Of a DNA stretch of 64,000 nt, positions 37,901-46,393 are shown piece after piece. The notes beneath the pieces were generated by a model. It saw only the letters and a program-made list of their open reading frames with translations, was not told the origin of the DNA and searched no databases. The position numbers and the translations under genes were made by a program. Position 1 is the stretch's first letter. The number at the start of each line of letters is the position of its first letter. This DNA comes from Hippea sp. KM1 (GTDB lineage: Bacteria > Campylobacterota_A > Desulfurellia > Desulfurellales > Hippeaceae): NCBI RefSeq assembly GCF_000526195.1, contig NZ_JAFP01000001.1, positions 594,001-658,000 of the forward strand, given 5' to 3'.

Positions 37901-38339
37901 TAAGGAGCTCTAACTCATCGGTCTCTTTTATTATTAATTCGTTTATTCGTGAAAGGGCAAAGAAGAGCTTTTCGTATGCCTTCTCCCTTGTTTTGTCTAT
38001 GACCATCACAAGACCGGATGGTTTGTTTTGAAAGACAATGGAGTGGGCAAACAGGAGCGCAGGCTTAAGGAAGCCCCCTTTGGTCTTGAAGTATATGTGT
38101 TTATACTGCGATGCAAACCTATTACCGCTTAGGCGTTTGTTGGTGTTTTCTATGGCCAGTTGTTTTTCTGGGCCATCTATGATGTCTGATACGGATTTCT
38201 TCAGGATCTCCTCTTTTGTATATCCTGTAAACTTCAGGAATGTCTCATTGGCAAAGACTATCCTTCCCTTTTCCTGGTATATGTAAACCCCGATAATGGG
38301 AGAGTCTTTTATAGCAGTCAGAATAGAGCCTGTTTCCAT
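34908..38339 (-). CDS. PAS/GAF-GGDEF-EAL signalling protein, probable c-di-GMP phosphodiesterase
   Basis: A 1143-residue soluble multidomain protein. In order: PAS (about 10-125), GAF (about 135-290), PAS (about 305-420), GAF (about 430-580), PAS (about 590-710), GGDEF-like (about 715-875) and EAL (about 885-1138). The cyclase signature is replaced by ESDRF, so synthesis is unlikely. The EAL domain keeps GAEALIRW, FEIVERSFLEN, DDFGTGYSSLSYLAKLPVDF and AEGVETREQF, so hydrolysis of c-di-GMP is likely. It heads a three-gene run under a strong promoter. Confidence 0.9.
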   Translation of the reverse strand: METGSILTAIKDSPIIGVYIYQEKGRIVFANETFLKFTGYTKEEILKKSVSDIIDGPEKQLAIENTNKRLSGNRFASQYKHIYFKTKGGFLKPALLFAHSIVFQNKPSGLVMVIDKTREKAYEKLFFALSRINELIIKETDELELLKKLVDIMVDNIGYTVCILGRINPKTKLINKIHTRSIYKEVEVLSEKYPISVDPSKPYGRGSAFKAYTTKDVSLVPEVKLNLSMSYWGDFYRKFNIHSACSIPIIKNGEVEYIIILLDTAPHAFDEDHMELLNKIKLNLSFALEKIEYQYNTTLFKEALEKTHEWAVITDRDGVILNANNATCDISKYSKEELIGKKPSIFKSGYHTKEFYQKLWKTILSGETFSGHFTNRAKDGSIFYLDSIIIPIKHNGEIHRFVDLSRDITKEVIYSERLKFQSSLYNTLFHLTTLSAQARSKDDYLKSLTELFVRFAHIDVAFLAKPSSKGHLKIENASVIEPSFSKLIEDAKELLSRYDSLPQSIPALKSIKRGRVYIQNDATDDKLSPINQIAKKHNIGSCCAIPIKESSKTIASLILVSRRKDLFDKKLFELVNAVANQIELILNKIEEEKFLRIILKAINVGFEFVFITDKDLRVVYINDSLKQVSGYKQEEVLGRPLFEFLGNQEDKKAVKELIKKAKNGDTVSKAITYIKRDGSLASFLTTITPYLDKGKIEYFIGVGKEITNEEELIEELNRLLNYDSLTGLLNAKAFIDSTDKFLLRAKKEKQIGAIAIINPISFKSINEAFGFDTGNAILKQIADRLKGSTFNYDVVAKLESDRFGVLLKDLKKEEDSLIASARILSELSKPYKINNSNLVLSFNIGLSLYPKDGHSPKELLNKAQIALADAKTKGEGRIGFFRKDFELKATKLIKLKAELELALKNNEFKAYYQTCVDKDGRILGAEALIRWIKDNQIIPPSEFIDQLEQSDLIVDVEDRFMENVMLFLKRLKDEGIKRVPIAINLSVKSLKRPDLYERVNAKLKRININPKNIKFEIVERSFLENFQHLRDLILRFKKDGVLFSVDDFGTGYSSLSYLAKLPVDFLKIDISFTRALDDPKIKSIVKSIIFLSKELNLRTIAEGVETREQFEELKRMGCECFQGYLFSRPLPEEDFRRLLMNNG

Positions 38340-38368
38340 TGGCTTTTTTTACAACACCCCCAACAACC

Positions 38369-38397
38369 ATTATATTTGATGATGCTTAAATTGTCAA
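38369..38397 (-). promoter_or_regulatory. strong sigma-70 promoter of the EAL protein operon
   Basis: Perfect minus-strand TTGACA (38392-38397) and TATAAT (38369-38374) with a 17-nt spacer. The -10 ends 29 nt before the ATG at 38339; GGGGGTG in the leader is rather far from the start to be a good ribosome-binding site. Confidence 0.75.
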
Positions 38398-38466
38398 AGA
38401 ATGCTTGTTAAACTTTAAGTATAAATTAGTCATCAATTCTTCTGAATTATTTCTGCTTCAAGCCTA

Positions 38467-38495
38467 TTGATTTTATGAAGTTAGTTTGTTATATT
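38467..38495 (+). promoter_or_regulatory. promoter of the MCP gene
   Basis: TTGATT (38467-38472) and TATATT (38490-38495), 17-nt spacer, giving a leader of about 55 nt with a good ribosome-binding site. I see no sigma-28 or sigma-54 box. Confidence 0.5.
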
Positions 38496-38555
38496 AAAAA
38501 TGTAAATGAATAATCTATTTATTTAGTGAAAACTTCTAAAAAAGGAGGGTAGGTA

Positions 38556-40565
38556 GTGAAGAAATTTGGCTTGAGAGGAAAAATTATCCTCACGGTTTTG
38601 GCTGTCGGTTTGTTGGTTGTTTTTGTTGGTGCCACATTTACGGTCTATCTGGCCAAGCGCAATGTAAAGCCCCTGCTTGCAAGCACGCTTCAGTCCGAAG
38701 GCGACCTGGCTTTGAAGTTTGTTAATGCCTCGTATGATGATTTGAAAAATCAGCTTAACAGGGATCTTCAGGTTGCCTGGATGGTTGCTATGGGTAATAG
38801 GCCCGTCTATTTATCGAATGATACTATAACTATGCAGGCGACAAACCAGATAACGAAAAAGACCCATACGGTTAAGGTTCCACTGCTTCAGTCAGGCCCC
38901 ATCATATTGACGGCCAACAATGAGATAGTTGATAAGATTACAAAGGTCACTGGCGCAACAGCCACCATATTTCAGAGGATCGATGATGGGTTCTTAAGGG
39001 TGGCAACCAGCGTCAGATACAAAGACGGCAGAAGGGCAACAGGCACATACATACCGATGGATTCTATAGTCATACAGACGGTTCTGTCGGGTAAGACATA
39101 CTTCGGTAAGGCCTTTGTTGTGGACGATTGGTATATAACGGCATACAAGCCCATATTTGTTAAGGGTAAGGTTGAGGCTATACTCTATGTGGGTGTTAAG
39201 ATGTCGAAGTTTGCAAATGATATTCAGAATGTCCTGACATCCTTAAGGGTTGGTGAGACCGGCTATGCCTTTGTCTTAGATGATAAGGGCAATATAGTTG
39301 CCCATCCAGATAGAAAGCTGATTGGCAAGAATGTCTCATCCTTTGATTTTGTTAAAAGGATGATTGCCCAGAAAAACGGTGTTATTGAGTATGTGTTTAG
39401 GGGCAAGAAGGGTATAGCCGCCTTCAGGTATTTTGAGCCGCTGCACTATATCATATGCGTCAAGGCGATAGAGGGCGATTTTTCCAATGCTGTTGTTGCT
39501 TCCATTGTTAAATCCTCGATGGTGGCATTCGTTGCGATGCTGGTTATAGCATTTGCTATAACATCTATCTTTGCCAGATCTCTGACTCAAAGAACAAACA
39601 GGCTGATTGAGGCCTTTGATAGATCCAGATACGATTTAACCGTATTCTTGGATAGATTATCCAACGATGAGCTGTGTCTGTTGGCTGAGAAGTTTAATGA
39701 ATTCACCAGGCAGAGGGCTCAGGATATATCGAGGCTTAAAGCCATAGGTGGCGATGTTCAGCAGGCCGCCAGTGAATTTGCAGCATCAAGCAGCCAGCTC
39801 AAAAGCAACATGAACAATGTTAAGGAGAGGATGAAGCTGATAGAGACATCCACCACTGATATGAGGGAGGCTGTCGATAGCATAACGGCAAATACCGAGC
39901 AGATAAACAACTTTATTGAGAACATGGTGGGTGTAACACAGGACGGTGTGAATAAGGTCAATGTTACGGCCAATGTAATAGAGGAGCTTGAGAAGAACGC
40001 AAAGGAGACATCCTCTGCTATAGAAAAGCTTTATGACACATCCAAACAGATCGGAAACATAATAAATGTAATCAACGATATAGCCGAGCAGACCAACCTG
40101 CTTTCGCTTAATGCTGCAATTGAGGCAGCAAGGGCTGGTGAAGCAGGACGGGGCTTTGCCGTTGTTGCCGATGAGGTAAGGAAGCTTGCTGAGAAGACCC
40201 AGCACTCAACGCAGGAGATTGCAGATATTATAAAACAGATACAGGCCGATGTTTACAGGGCTGTTGAGCAGTCCAGAAAGAGCGAGGAGTCTGCCAAGGA
40301 GGGTAAGGAGTTTACCTTCGAGGTGAAGGGTATATTGGAGGAGATCGGCAACAACATGGAGGAGATGTCTGCTCAATCAAGCAGTGTGGCTGCGGCCATT
40401 GAGGAGATGTCTGCAACATACAGGGAGATAGAAAGCCAGATCCACGATATAAACGATGCAATCGATGAAAGCGTCAGGGTTGTTGAGAATGTTGAATCCA
40501 AATCCAGGGAGCTGTTGGCCAGGGCAGAAGAGGTAAATAGGGCGGTTTCTAAATACAAAATCTAA
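38556..40565 (+). CDS. methyl-accepting chemotaxis protein with extracytoplasmic Cache domain
   Basis: A 669-residue receptor. It has an N-terminal membrane helix (about 10-32), a large extracytoplasmic sensor of the Cache_3/Cache_2 type (about 35-315; [20 protein letters not shown] and [16 protein letters not shown]), a second helix (about 318-340), a HAMP-like segment and the signalling hairpin whose tip reads [20 protein letters not shown]. The start is GTG at 38556 with AAAGGAGGG upstream. It would control CheA; no che genes are near. The ligand is unknown, though Cache sensors often bind small organic acids or amino acids. Confidence 0.93.
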   Translation: MKKFGLRGKIILTVLAVGLLVVFVGATFTVYLAKRNVKPLLASTLQSEGDLALKFVNASYDDLKNQLNRDLQVAWMVAMGNRPVYLSNDTITMQATNQITKKTHTVKVPLLQSGPIILTANNEIVDKITKVTGATATIFQRIDDGFLRVATSVRYKDGRRATGTYIPMDSIVIQTVLSGKTYFGKAFVVDDWYITAYKPIFVKGKVEAILYVGVKMSKFANDIQNVLTSLRVGETGYAFVLDDKGNIVAHPDRKLIGKNVSSFDFVKRMIAQKNGVIEYVFRGKKGIAAFRYFEPLHYIICVKAIEGDFSNAVVASIVKSSMVAFVAMLVIAFAITSIFARSLTQRTNRLIEAFDRSRYDLTVFLDRLSNDELCLLAEKFNEFTRQRAQDISRLKAIGGDVQQAASEFAASSSQLKSNMNNVKERMKLIETSTTDMREAVDSITANTEQINNFIENMVGVTQDGVNKVNVTANVIEELEKNAKETSSAIEKLYDTSKQIGNIINVINDIAEQTNLLSLNAAIEAARAGEAGRGFAVVADEVRKLAEKTQHSTQEIADIIKQIQADVYRAVEQSRKSEESAKEGKEFTFEVKGILEEIGNNMEEMSAQSSSVAAAIEEMSATYREIESQIHDINDAIDESVRVVENVESKSRELLARAEEVNRAVSKYKI

Positions 40566-40568
40566 ACC

Positions 40569-41324
40569 CTAACCCCTCCCCCTTTTTATGAGGCTAACAA
40601 GAAGGGGGAGGGTCTCTTCGGCCTTGCCTATTATCACATCGTCTGCAAACATCGAAATGGTCGAATAATCCGCATTAAACTCCACAACATACCTTCCCAT
40701 GTATTGGGCTATCTGGGGCAGTTTTGCAACTGGCATAACGGCCCCACTTGTGCCTATGGATATGAAGACATCGCAGGTTGCGGCAAGCCCCATCGCCTTT
40801 TTTATCATGGATGTATCGAGGCTTTCTCCGAACCATACCACATTGGGTCTTGTTTTTTTGCTTTTGCAATATCTGCATGCAGGCGGCAGCTGCTCATCTT
40901 CATACACATCCTCATCAAGATAGACCTTGTCGCATACGAGGCATTTGGTCTGGAATATGTTGCCGTGGAGTTCGTATATACGCCTGTTTGAGGCCAACCT
41001 GTGCAGGTTATCGATGTTCTGTGTTATGAGGGCAAATCCATCCTTGAAGAGCTCCTCAAGCTCTGCCAGTGCATAATGTGCCTTGTTGGGTTTTGCCTGC
41101 TTGATGAGTTTTTTCCGTTGGTTATACCACTGCCAGACCTTTTTGGGGTTTTCCTTAAATGCTTGGGGCGTTGCAAACTCCTCGATGGAGTATTTCCTCC
41201 ACAGGCCGTTTTTATCCCTAAAGGTGGGTATACCGCTTGCTTTAGATATGCCTGCACCTGTCAGGACGGTTATCCTTTTGGCGTTTTTTATTATATCGGC
41301 GGCCTTCTTTATCCTTTCAATCAC
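40569..41324 (-). CDS. cobB: NAD-dependent protein deacylase, sirtuin (CobB type)
   Basis: A 251-residue Sir2. GAGISKASGIPTFRDKNGLW and TQNIDNLHRLAS bind NAD and hold the catalytic region, ELHGN carries the catalytic His, and CLVC...CRYC is the zinc site. The class III Tyr-x-x-Arg (WYNQRKK) predicts action on succinyl or malonyl lysine as well as acetyl. It ends the long minus-strand run. The 3' end is 3 nt from the end of the converging MCP gene; the GC-rich hairpin there lacks a T-run. Confidence 0.93.
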   Translation of the reverse strand: MIERIKKAADIIKNAKRITVLTGAGISKASGIPTFRDKNGLWRKYSIEEFATPQAFKENPKKVWQWYNQRKKLIKQAKPNKAHYALAELEELFKDGFALITQNIDNLHRLASNRRIYELHGNIFQTKCLVCDKVYLDEDVYEDEQLPPACRYCKSKKTRPNVVWFGESLDTSMIKKAMGLAATCDVFISIGTSGAVMPVAKLPQIAQYMGRYVVEFNADYSTISMFADDVIIGKAEETLPLLVSLIKRGRG

Positions 41325-41868
41325 CCATCAACCCTATGAGTATCTTTGATGATGACTCCAGAGCGCTGATTAGCTGATAGGCCTCAAATAGGCTCTTTCC
41401 GTATGCAAACACCCCGTGTCCTTTGGCCACAACAATGGGTCTTTTTTCCGAAAGGAAGTATTGCGGTATAACCTCTTTGGCCTTATCCCAGTTTTTGTAT
41501 GGTATGTCTATGACATCAACCTCTTTTAGAAACAGGCTCCCCTCGTAATCCTCAGGTTTGATGGTCTTTATGTTTTTAAGCGACAGCAGAACGGTATTTG
41601 GGCTGTGTGCATGAACGATGGCTTTGGCATCGTCAATGGCCTTGTATGTGTTTATGTGTATCTCTATTTCGCTTGATGCGGCATTCCACCTTACATCCCT
41701 CTCAAAGCCGACCTTTACTATATCCTTGCCCCTTAGGTTGTAAAGGCTCTTTCCTGTTTTTGTTATCCATACACCGTCCTTTGCCCTAAAGCTCATATTG
41801 CCGCTTGATGCATCCACAAGGCCTGATAAGAACATCATATTGCCTATCCTTCTAAACTCACCTATCAT
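41317..41868 (-). CDS. class II aldolase/adducin family protein
   Basis: A 183-residue zinc-dependent aldolase-fold protein. SSGNMSFRAKDGVWITKTG binds the phosphate end, the metal ligands are in IVHAHSPNT (His-x-His), and VVAKGHGVFAYGKSLFEAYQ supplies the third His. Relatives include fuculose-1-phosphate aldolase, ribulose-phosphate epimerase and MtnB of methionine salvage; which applies here is not clear. It overlaps cobB by 8 nt and dedA by 11 nt. Confidence 0.85.
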   Translation of the reverse strand: MIGEFRRIGNMMFLSGLVDASSGNMSFRAKDGVWITKTGKSLYNLRGKDIVKVGFERDVRWNAASSEIEIHINTYKAIDDAKAIVHAHSPNTVLLSLKNIKTIKPEDYEGSLFLKEVDVIDIPYKNWDKAKEVIPQYFLSEKRPIVVAKGHGVFAYGKSLFEAYQLISALESSSKILIGLMGD

Positions 41869-42466
41869 TGGCTTTCTCCTTTTGGAAGTATATGTATATC
41901 GCTATGACAATGCCGCAGAATGCCAGGATGTATGGGTATGTTTTATGAACGGCATCCTTTATGAGTTGCGGATTATCGCCCATTGTATAGCCTATAAACG
42001 CCAAGACGGCGATCCATATTGATGCACCGGCTAATGTGAACAGCGAAAACCTAAACAGGCTCATCTTTGCTATACCTGCCGGTAAGGAGATGTATTGCCT
42101 TATACCCGGCAGCAGTCTGCCTATGAATGTGCTAATTTCGCCGTGTTTATTGAAGTATCTGTCGACCTTTTCTAATGTTTTTGGCCCCAGGCCCACATAC
42201 CTTCCGTATTTCAACAAAAAAGGGTATCCGAGTTTTAGGGATATGAAGTAATTGAACAGCGCACCGGCCAGGCTGCCCGCTGCAGAGGATAAAAGCACCA
42301 TCCATAAATCCATCTTCCCTTTGGCAGCCAGATAGGCTGCAGGTGGCACCACAATCTCGCTGGGAAAAGGAAAGAACGAGCTTTCCAAAAACATTAAAAA
42401 GAATATGCCACCATATCCTCCATAGCCGATAGCCGATAGAATAAAATCAACCACCCTGCCAAGCAC
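41858..42466 (-). CDS. DedA family membrane protein
   Basis: A 202-residue inner-membrane protein. Family motifs are ESSFFPFPSEIVVPPAAYLA and the re-entrant FIGRLLPGIRQYISLPAGIA, where the Arg residues are essential in E. coli YqjA/YghB. DedA proteins are implicated in flipping undecaprenyl phosphate and lipids. About four membrane segments. The GTG start at 42466 (GAGAGG upstream) lies within the end of dnaG (20-nt overlap). Confidence 0.9.
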   Translation of the reverse strand: MLGRVVDFILSAIGYGGYGGIFFLMFLESSFFPFPSEIVVPPAAYLAAKGKMDLWMVLLSSAAGSLAGALFNYFISLKLGYPFLLKYGRYVGLGPKTLEKVDRYFNKHGEISTFIGRLLPGIRQYISLPAGIAKMSLFRFSLFTLAGASIWIAVLAFIGYTMGDNPQLIKDAVHKTYPYILAFCGIVIAIYIYFQKEKANDR

Positions 42467-44135
42467 TTAACACCTCTCTAATTTCATTGAACACCCTGTT
42501 GTATTCGGCAAAGTATTCATCCTTCGGGTCTTTTTCTATTTTTTGCTGGATTGCCTTTAACCTCTTCTTTAGTGCAGATATCTTGAATTGAGCCAGAAGA
42601 TACAACAAGACCTTCCTCCTTGAATGCCTGTGTTCAATATCCGTTTGCGGCAGGCTTATGAGTTTGTAAAACAACCTCTTCTCCTCTTCATTCAAATCCT
42701 CCTTAAAGCTATCTATGCTGAACTCCTCACCACTTAGGAAGAACCTAACCGCCTTTATGTATAGTTCTTTCTGTGTGCCTTCAAACTCATCCTTTAGCTG
42801 TTCTAAATCCTCTATCCACGCCATAAGCTCAATATCCCTTAGGATTATGCTCAAAAGCGCCTCCTGTTTGGTTATCGATGACAGAAAATCAAACGATGCT
42901 GCTTTTGTTAGAAAGACATCCTCAGACACATTGAATACGCTGGCCGCCTTTGATATGTATGCAGCCTTAACCATACCGTCGTTGATGCTCAATATTATGG
43001 GTTTTAGCTCCTCTATGGCCTTGAGTTTCTCTGCGGGTGAGTCTATGTTGTATTTGCTTTTTAGAAAATCTATTATGTATGAAAAATAGTCTTTTGCTTC
43101 TGATATGAGCTGAAGATAGGCCTCCTTTGAGTTGTTTACTATGAAGCTGTCGGGGTCTTCACCGTTGGCTAAGACCACAACAAAAGGCTTTAGTCTGCTA
43201 CTTAGAATGGTTGGGGCGCTCCTTATCATGGCCCTGAAACCCGCCTCATCAGCATCGTAGTTTAGATAGATCTCCTCAGCTATTCTCTCTAACTTGCTTA
43301 GGTGAAACTTGGATAGTGCAGTGCCCAGTGTTGCTGTTGCGTTGTTTATGCCGCTTGCATGCAGCCTGATACAATCCATGTATCCTTCGGTTATTATGAC
43401 CTTTTTGCTCTCTCTTATGCTCTTTTGTGCTAAGTTGAGCCCAAAGAGCGTTCTCTGTTTTGAGAATATCGGGGTCTCTGGCGAGTTTATGTATTTGGCC
43501 TTGGTTTTATCGTTGCTTAGGATTCTGCCGCCAAAGGCTATAGTCTGCCCGTTTTCGTTTTTTATGGGGAAGATGATGCGGTTTGAGAATCGGTTGTATA
43601 GGCCTTTTTGTGTCTTGATGAAGATGCCGCTTTTTATTAGGTCATCCTCTTTAAAGCCTTTGTCTTTTAGTATCCTTTCGAGTTCTGAGCTTTCCGGCGC
43701 ATAGCCTATCTTAAACAGCTCCACCGTTTGGTCTGCTATATTCCTTTTCTTTATGTAATCGAGCGCATGCTGATTGGCCTTAAGCTTTTCAAAGAAGTAA
43801 TCCTCGGCTATCTTGTGTATATCCACCAAAGCGTTGCTCTGGGGCTTGTATTTTGTGTTTATCGGTATGTTGTATCTTTTGGCAAGCTCCAGCACAGCCT
43901 CTTTGAAGTCTAAGTTTTCTATTTTCATCAAAAATGTTATGACATCACCGCTTTCACCGCATCCAAAACAGTGATAAAAGTTCCCTTTGGGGTTAACAGA
44001 AAAAGACGGCGTCTTTTCATGATGAAACGGGCATAAACCGAAGTAATTGGAGCCCCTTTTTTTTAACGGCACATAGCCCGATATAAATTCGACTATATCG
44101 ACCCTCTTTTTTATCTGTTCAACGATGTCTTTCAT
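42447..44135 (-). CDS. dnaG: DNA primase
   Basis: A 562-residue primase. The CHC2-type zinc ribbon has C35, H38, C56 and C59 (LCPFHHEKT...CFGCGESG). The TOPRIM core has VIITEGYMDCIRLHASG, LGTALSKFHL and LNYDADEAGFRA. The C-terminal helicase-binding domain is short but present. It makes RNA primers for replication. Found downstream of mutS2 with an ATGA overlap, not in the classical rpsU-dnaG-rpoD order; no rpoD follows here. Confidence 0.95.
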   Translation of the reverse strand: MKDIVEQIKKRVDIVEFISGYVPLKKRGSNYFGLCPFHHEKTPSFSVNPKGNFYHCFGCGESGDVITFLMKIENLDFKEAVLELAKRYNIPINTKYKPQSNALVDIHKIAEDYFFEKLKANQHALDYIKKRNIADQTVELFKIGYAPESSELERILKDKGFKEDDLIKSGIFIKTQKGLYNRFSNRIIFPIKNENGQTIAFGGRILSNDKTKAKYINSPETPIFSKQRTLFGLNLAQKSIRESKKVIITEGYMDCIRLHASGINNATATLGTALSKFHLSKLERIAEEIYLNYDADEAGFRAMIRSAPTILSSRLKPFVVVLANGEDPDSFIVNNSKEAYLQLISEAKDYFSYIIDFLKSKYNIDSPAEKLKAIEELKPIILSINDGMVKAAYISKAASVFNVSEDVFLTKAASFDFLSSITKQEALLSIILRDIELMAWIEDLEQLKDEFEGTQKELYIKAVRFFLSGEEFSIDSFKEDLNEEEKRLFYKLISLPQTDIEHRHSRRKVLLYLLAQFKISALKKRLKAIQQKIEKDPKDEYFAEYNRVFNEIREVLSAWQGG

Positions 44136-46393
44136 TTTAGCTCGACAATTGTTGCACCATCCCCACCCTCCTGTGGGGGTGCAGGATAGAATCGATTAAC
44201 CTGCGGGAGTTGTTTTAGGGTTTCCCTAACCATGTCCTTTAGTATGCCGCTGCCTATGCCGTGAACGATGCGGGCAGATTTTACAGATTGAATCGTTAAA
44301 GAATCGATGAACCTCAACAGCTCAAAATAGGCCTCATCCCTCCTTTTGCCTATGATGTTTAGTTCTAATTTCGTATCGGGGCTTTTGGTGTTTATCTTTA
44401 TATCCCTTTCATCGGTGGCCTTGTCTTCTATCTTTTGCAGCCTTGAGAGTTGTGTGTTTATCAGCTTGCCCTCAATCTGCAGCGTGGCCTTATCCCCCTT
44501 TATGGATGTTATCTTGCCCTTCAATCCGTTGAATATGACGGTATCGCCTATATTGAAGCTGACCTGCTTCTTTTCTTCCTCTTGTTCATCAAATACGGCT
44601 TTGGATCTCTCCCTTATCTGGTTTATCCTTTTGTGCGCCTTTGAGATGTTCTTTGTCTTCAGAAGCTGGGCTATCTCATCCTTTAGTGAGCTTAGAAGCT
44701 GCTCATACTCCCTCTGTTTTTGTTTCTGTTCTTCCTTTAGCTGCTGTATGAGCCTTTCTTTTTCCCTCTTTTCGTTTTCTATGAGCTTGATGTATTTCTC
44801 CTTGGTTTTTGATAGTGCCTTTGTGGCCTTTGTATAATGTTCTATGGTTTTCTGAAGCTGGCTTTCCAGCCTGCTGAAGGTGCTGGATTGGTTGGAATAG
44901 AACTCCTCTGCCTGTTGCACTATATTTTCATCGATGTTAAGTGTTTTGAGTATGTCGATGCCGTAGCTTTTGCCGATTCTGTCGTATATTAGGTTGTATG
45001 TGGGTTTTAGTGTTTTTGTATCAAACTCAAAGGCCGCCACCCTGAACCCCTCAGACTGCAATAGATATGCCAGTTTCTTGTAGTGGGTTGTTGCACATAC
45101 AGGGCATTTATTGGCTGTGTTTTTTATTATGGAATAGGCCACAGCCTCTCCTTCATCGGGCGATGTGCCTGAACCTATCTCATCTATTAGCATCATGGTG
45201 TTTTGCGTTGCTCCTTTATACGCCTCCCTGAATGCCACGATCTTTGATGAGAATCCGCTCAGCGATTCGAATATGTCCTGTTGATCGCCTATTATGGCAA
45301 ACACATTGTCGAATTTACCCATGGTTAGCTGCTCAGCATAAGGCGGTATGATGGAATAGACAGACAGTATTAGCATCCCTATGGTTTTTAGGAATACGGT
45401 TTTACCGCCTGTATTTGGCCCTGTAATAATGAGTTTTCTGTTTGATTGCATGTCTATGTCAACGGCTTTTGTTTTGCTGTTGATAGAGGCAAGGAGCGGG
45501 TGTTTGGCGTTTTTTGCTTCTATGATTGGTGAGCTGCTAAAGCTCAGCTCACATTCAGGCAAGCCTTTTGAATAGTGGTATTTTGCCGTGATTAAATCCA
45601 ATATGCCCAATTTTTTTGCATTGAACCTTAACCTGTTTTCGTTGTCCCTGACCTTGTTGGTCAGATCTGTCAATATCCTCCTTCTTTCTGCCTCCTCCTT
45701 TGCCATGACATCCTCAAGGAGGGAGTTTTCCTTGAATACGGCATCCGGCTCAACAAAGAACCCGCCGCTTTTGCCTATGTCTATTATGCGGCCGGATATG
45801 TATTCCTTGTAATTGGGTTTCAAAAGCAGCGTATATCGAGACCGTTTCAGGAATATGGCCGTATCCATGAGGACATCCTTGCCTCGCCCGTGCATGATAT
45901 TCTTGAGTATTCTGATTATATTCTGGGATATCTGCTGCTTTTGTTGTCTGATTTCAAACAGATGAGCCGTTGCAGAATCCTTCAGCAGGCCGTAATCGTC
46001 TATGGATCTGTTTATATCGTCTGCCAGGCCATAGGGTATATCGAAGCCTATATGCTCCTTGTATATATCGGGGCAGGTCTGGCTTAGTTCATCCTTTAAT
46101 GAAACAAGCAACGATATGAAGTTGCCTATGACCTTTAGCTCCTTCTCATCCAGCATCCCTCTATATGATGCCTCAATGATGGGGTTTATGTGTATGTTCT
46201 CCATCTGTGGTGGCGAGTGTTTGCTGAAGCATTCGAAGAACCGCATCAATACCTCAAAACCCCTCTTTGCCCTTTCTATGTCGAATACGGGCTTTAGGTT
46301 GTCCAGTTCCTCTTTTCCGTATTCTGTCTGTAGGTGTTTTGAGATGAGTTCTTTTAGTTTGTCATACTGCAGCGTTTGGAGCGTATCTTTCAT
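44132..46393 (-). CDS. mutS2: MutS2 family ATPase/endonuclease
   Basis: A 753-residue MutS2. Core and clamp helices (1-300) lead to the ATPase with Walker A TGPNTGGKTVFLKTIG, Walker B MMLIDEIGSGTSPDEGEA and CATTHYKKL. A coiled coil (about 515-600), a KOW-like segment (NIGDTVIFNGLKGKITSIKG) and a C-terminal Smr domain (IVHGIGSGILKDMVRETL) follow. It lacks the mismatch-recognition domain of MutS. Family roles are limiting recombination and, in Bacillus, rescuing collided ribosomes. Flanked by ATGA overlaps. Confidence 0.95.
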   Translation of the reverse strand: MKDTLQTLQYDKLKELISKHLQTEYGKEELDNLKPVFDIERAKRGFEVLMRFFECFSKHSPPQMENIHINPIIEASYRGMLDEKELKVIGNFISLLVSLKDELSQTCPDIYKEHIGFDIPYGLADDINRSIDDYGLLKDSATAHLFEIRQQKQQISQNIIRILKNIMHGRGKDVLMDTAIFLKRSRYTLLLKPNYKEYISGRIIDIGKSGGFFVEPDAVFKENSLLEDVMAKEEAERRRILTDLTNKVRDNENRLRFNAKKLGILDLITAKYHYSKGLPECELSFSSSPIIEAKNAKHPLLASINSKTKAVDIDMQSNRKLIITGPNTGGKTVFLKTIGMLILSVYSIIPPYAEQLTMGKFDNVFAIIGDQQDIFESLSGFSSKIVAFREAYKGATQNTMMLIDEIGSGTSPDEGEAVAYSIIKNTANKCPVCATTHYKKLAYLLQSEGFRVAAFEFDTKTLKPTYNLIYDRIGKSYGIDILKTLNIDENIVQQAEEFYSNQSSTFSRLESQLQKTIEHYTKATKALSKTKEKYIKLIENEKREKERLIQQLKEEQKQKQREYEQLLSSLKDEIAQLLKTKNISKAHKRINQIRERSKAVFDEQEEEKKQVSFNIGDTVIFNGLKGKITSIKGDKATLQIEGKLINTQLSRLQKIEDKATDERDIKINTKSPDTKLELNIIGKRRDEAYFELLRFIDSLTIQSVKSARIVHGIGSGILKDMVRETLKQLPQVNRFYPAPPQEGGDGATIVELK

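Noticed and set aside
40571-40613. GC-rich hairpin between the MCP and cobB genes as a terminator
   Set aside because: An 11-bp stem exists but there is no T-run on either strand and most of it is inside the cobB coding sequence.
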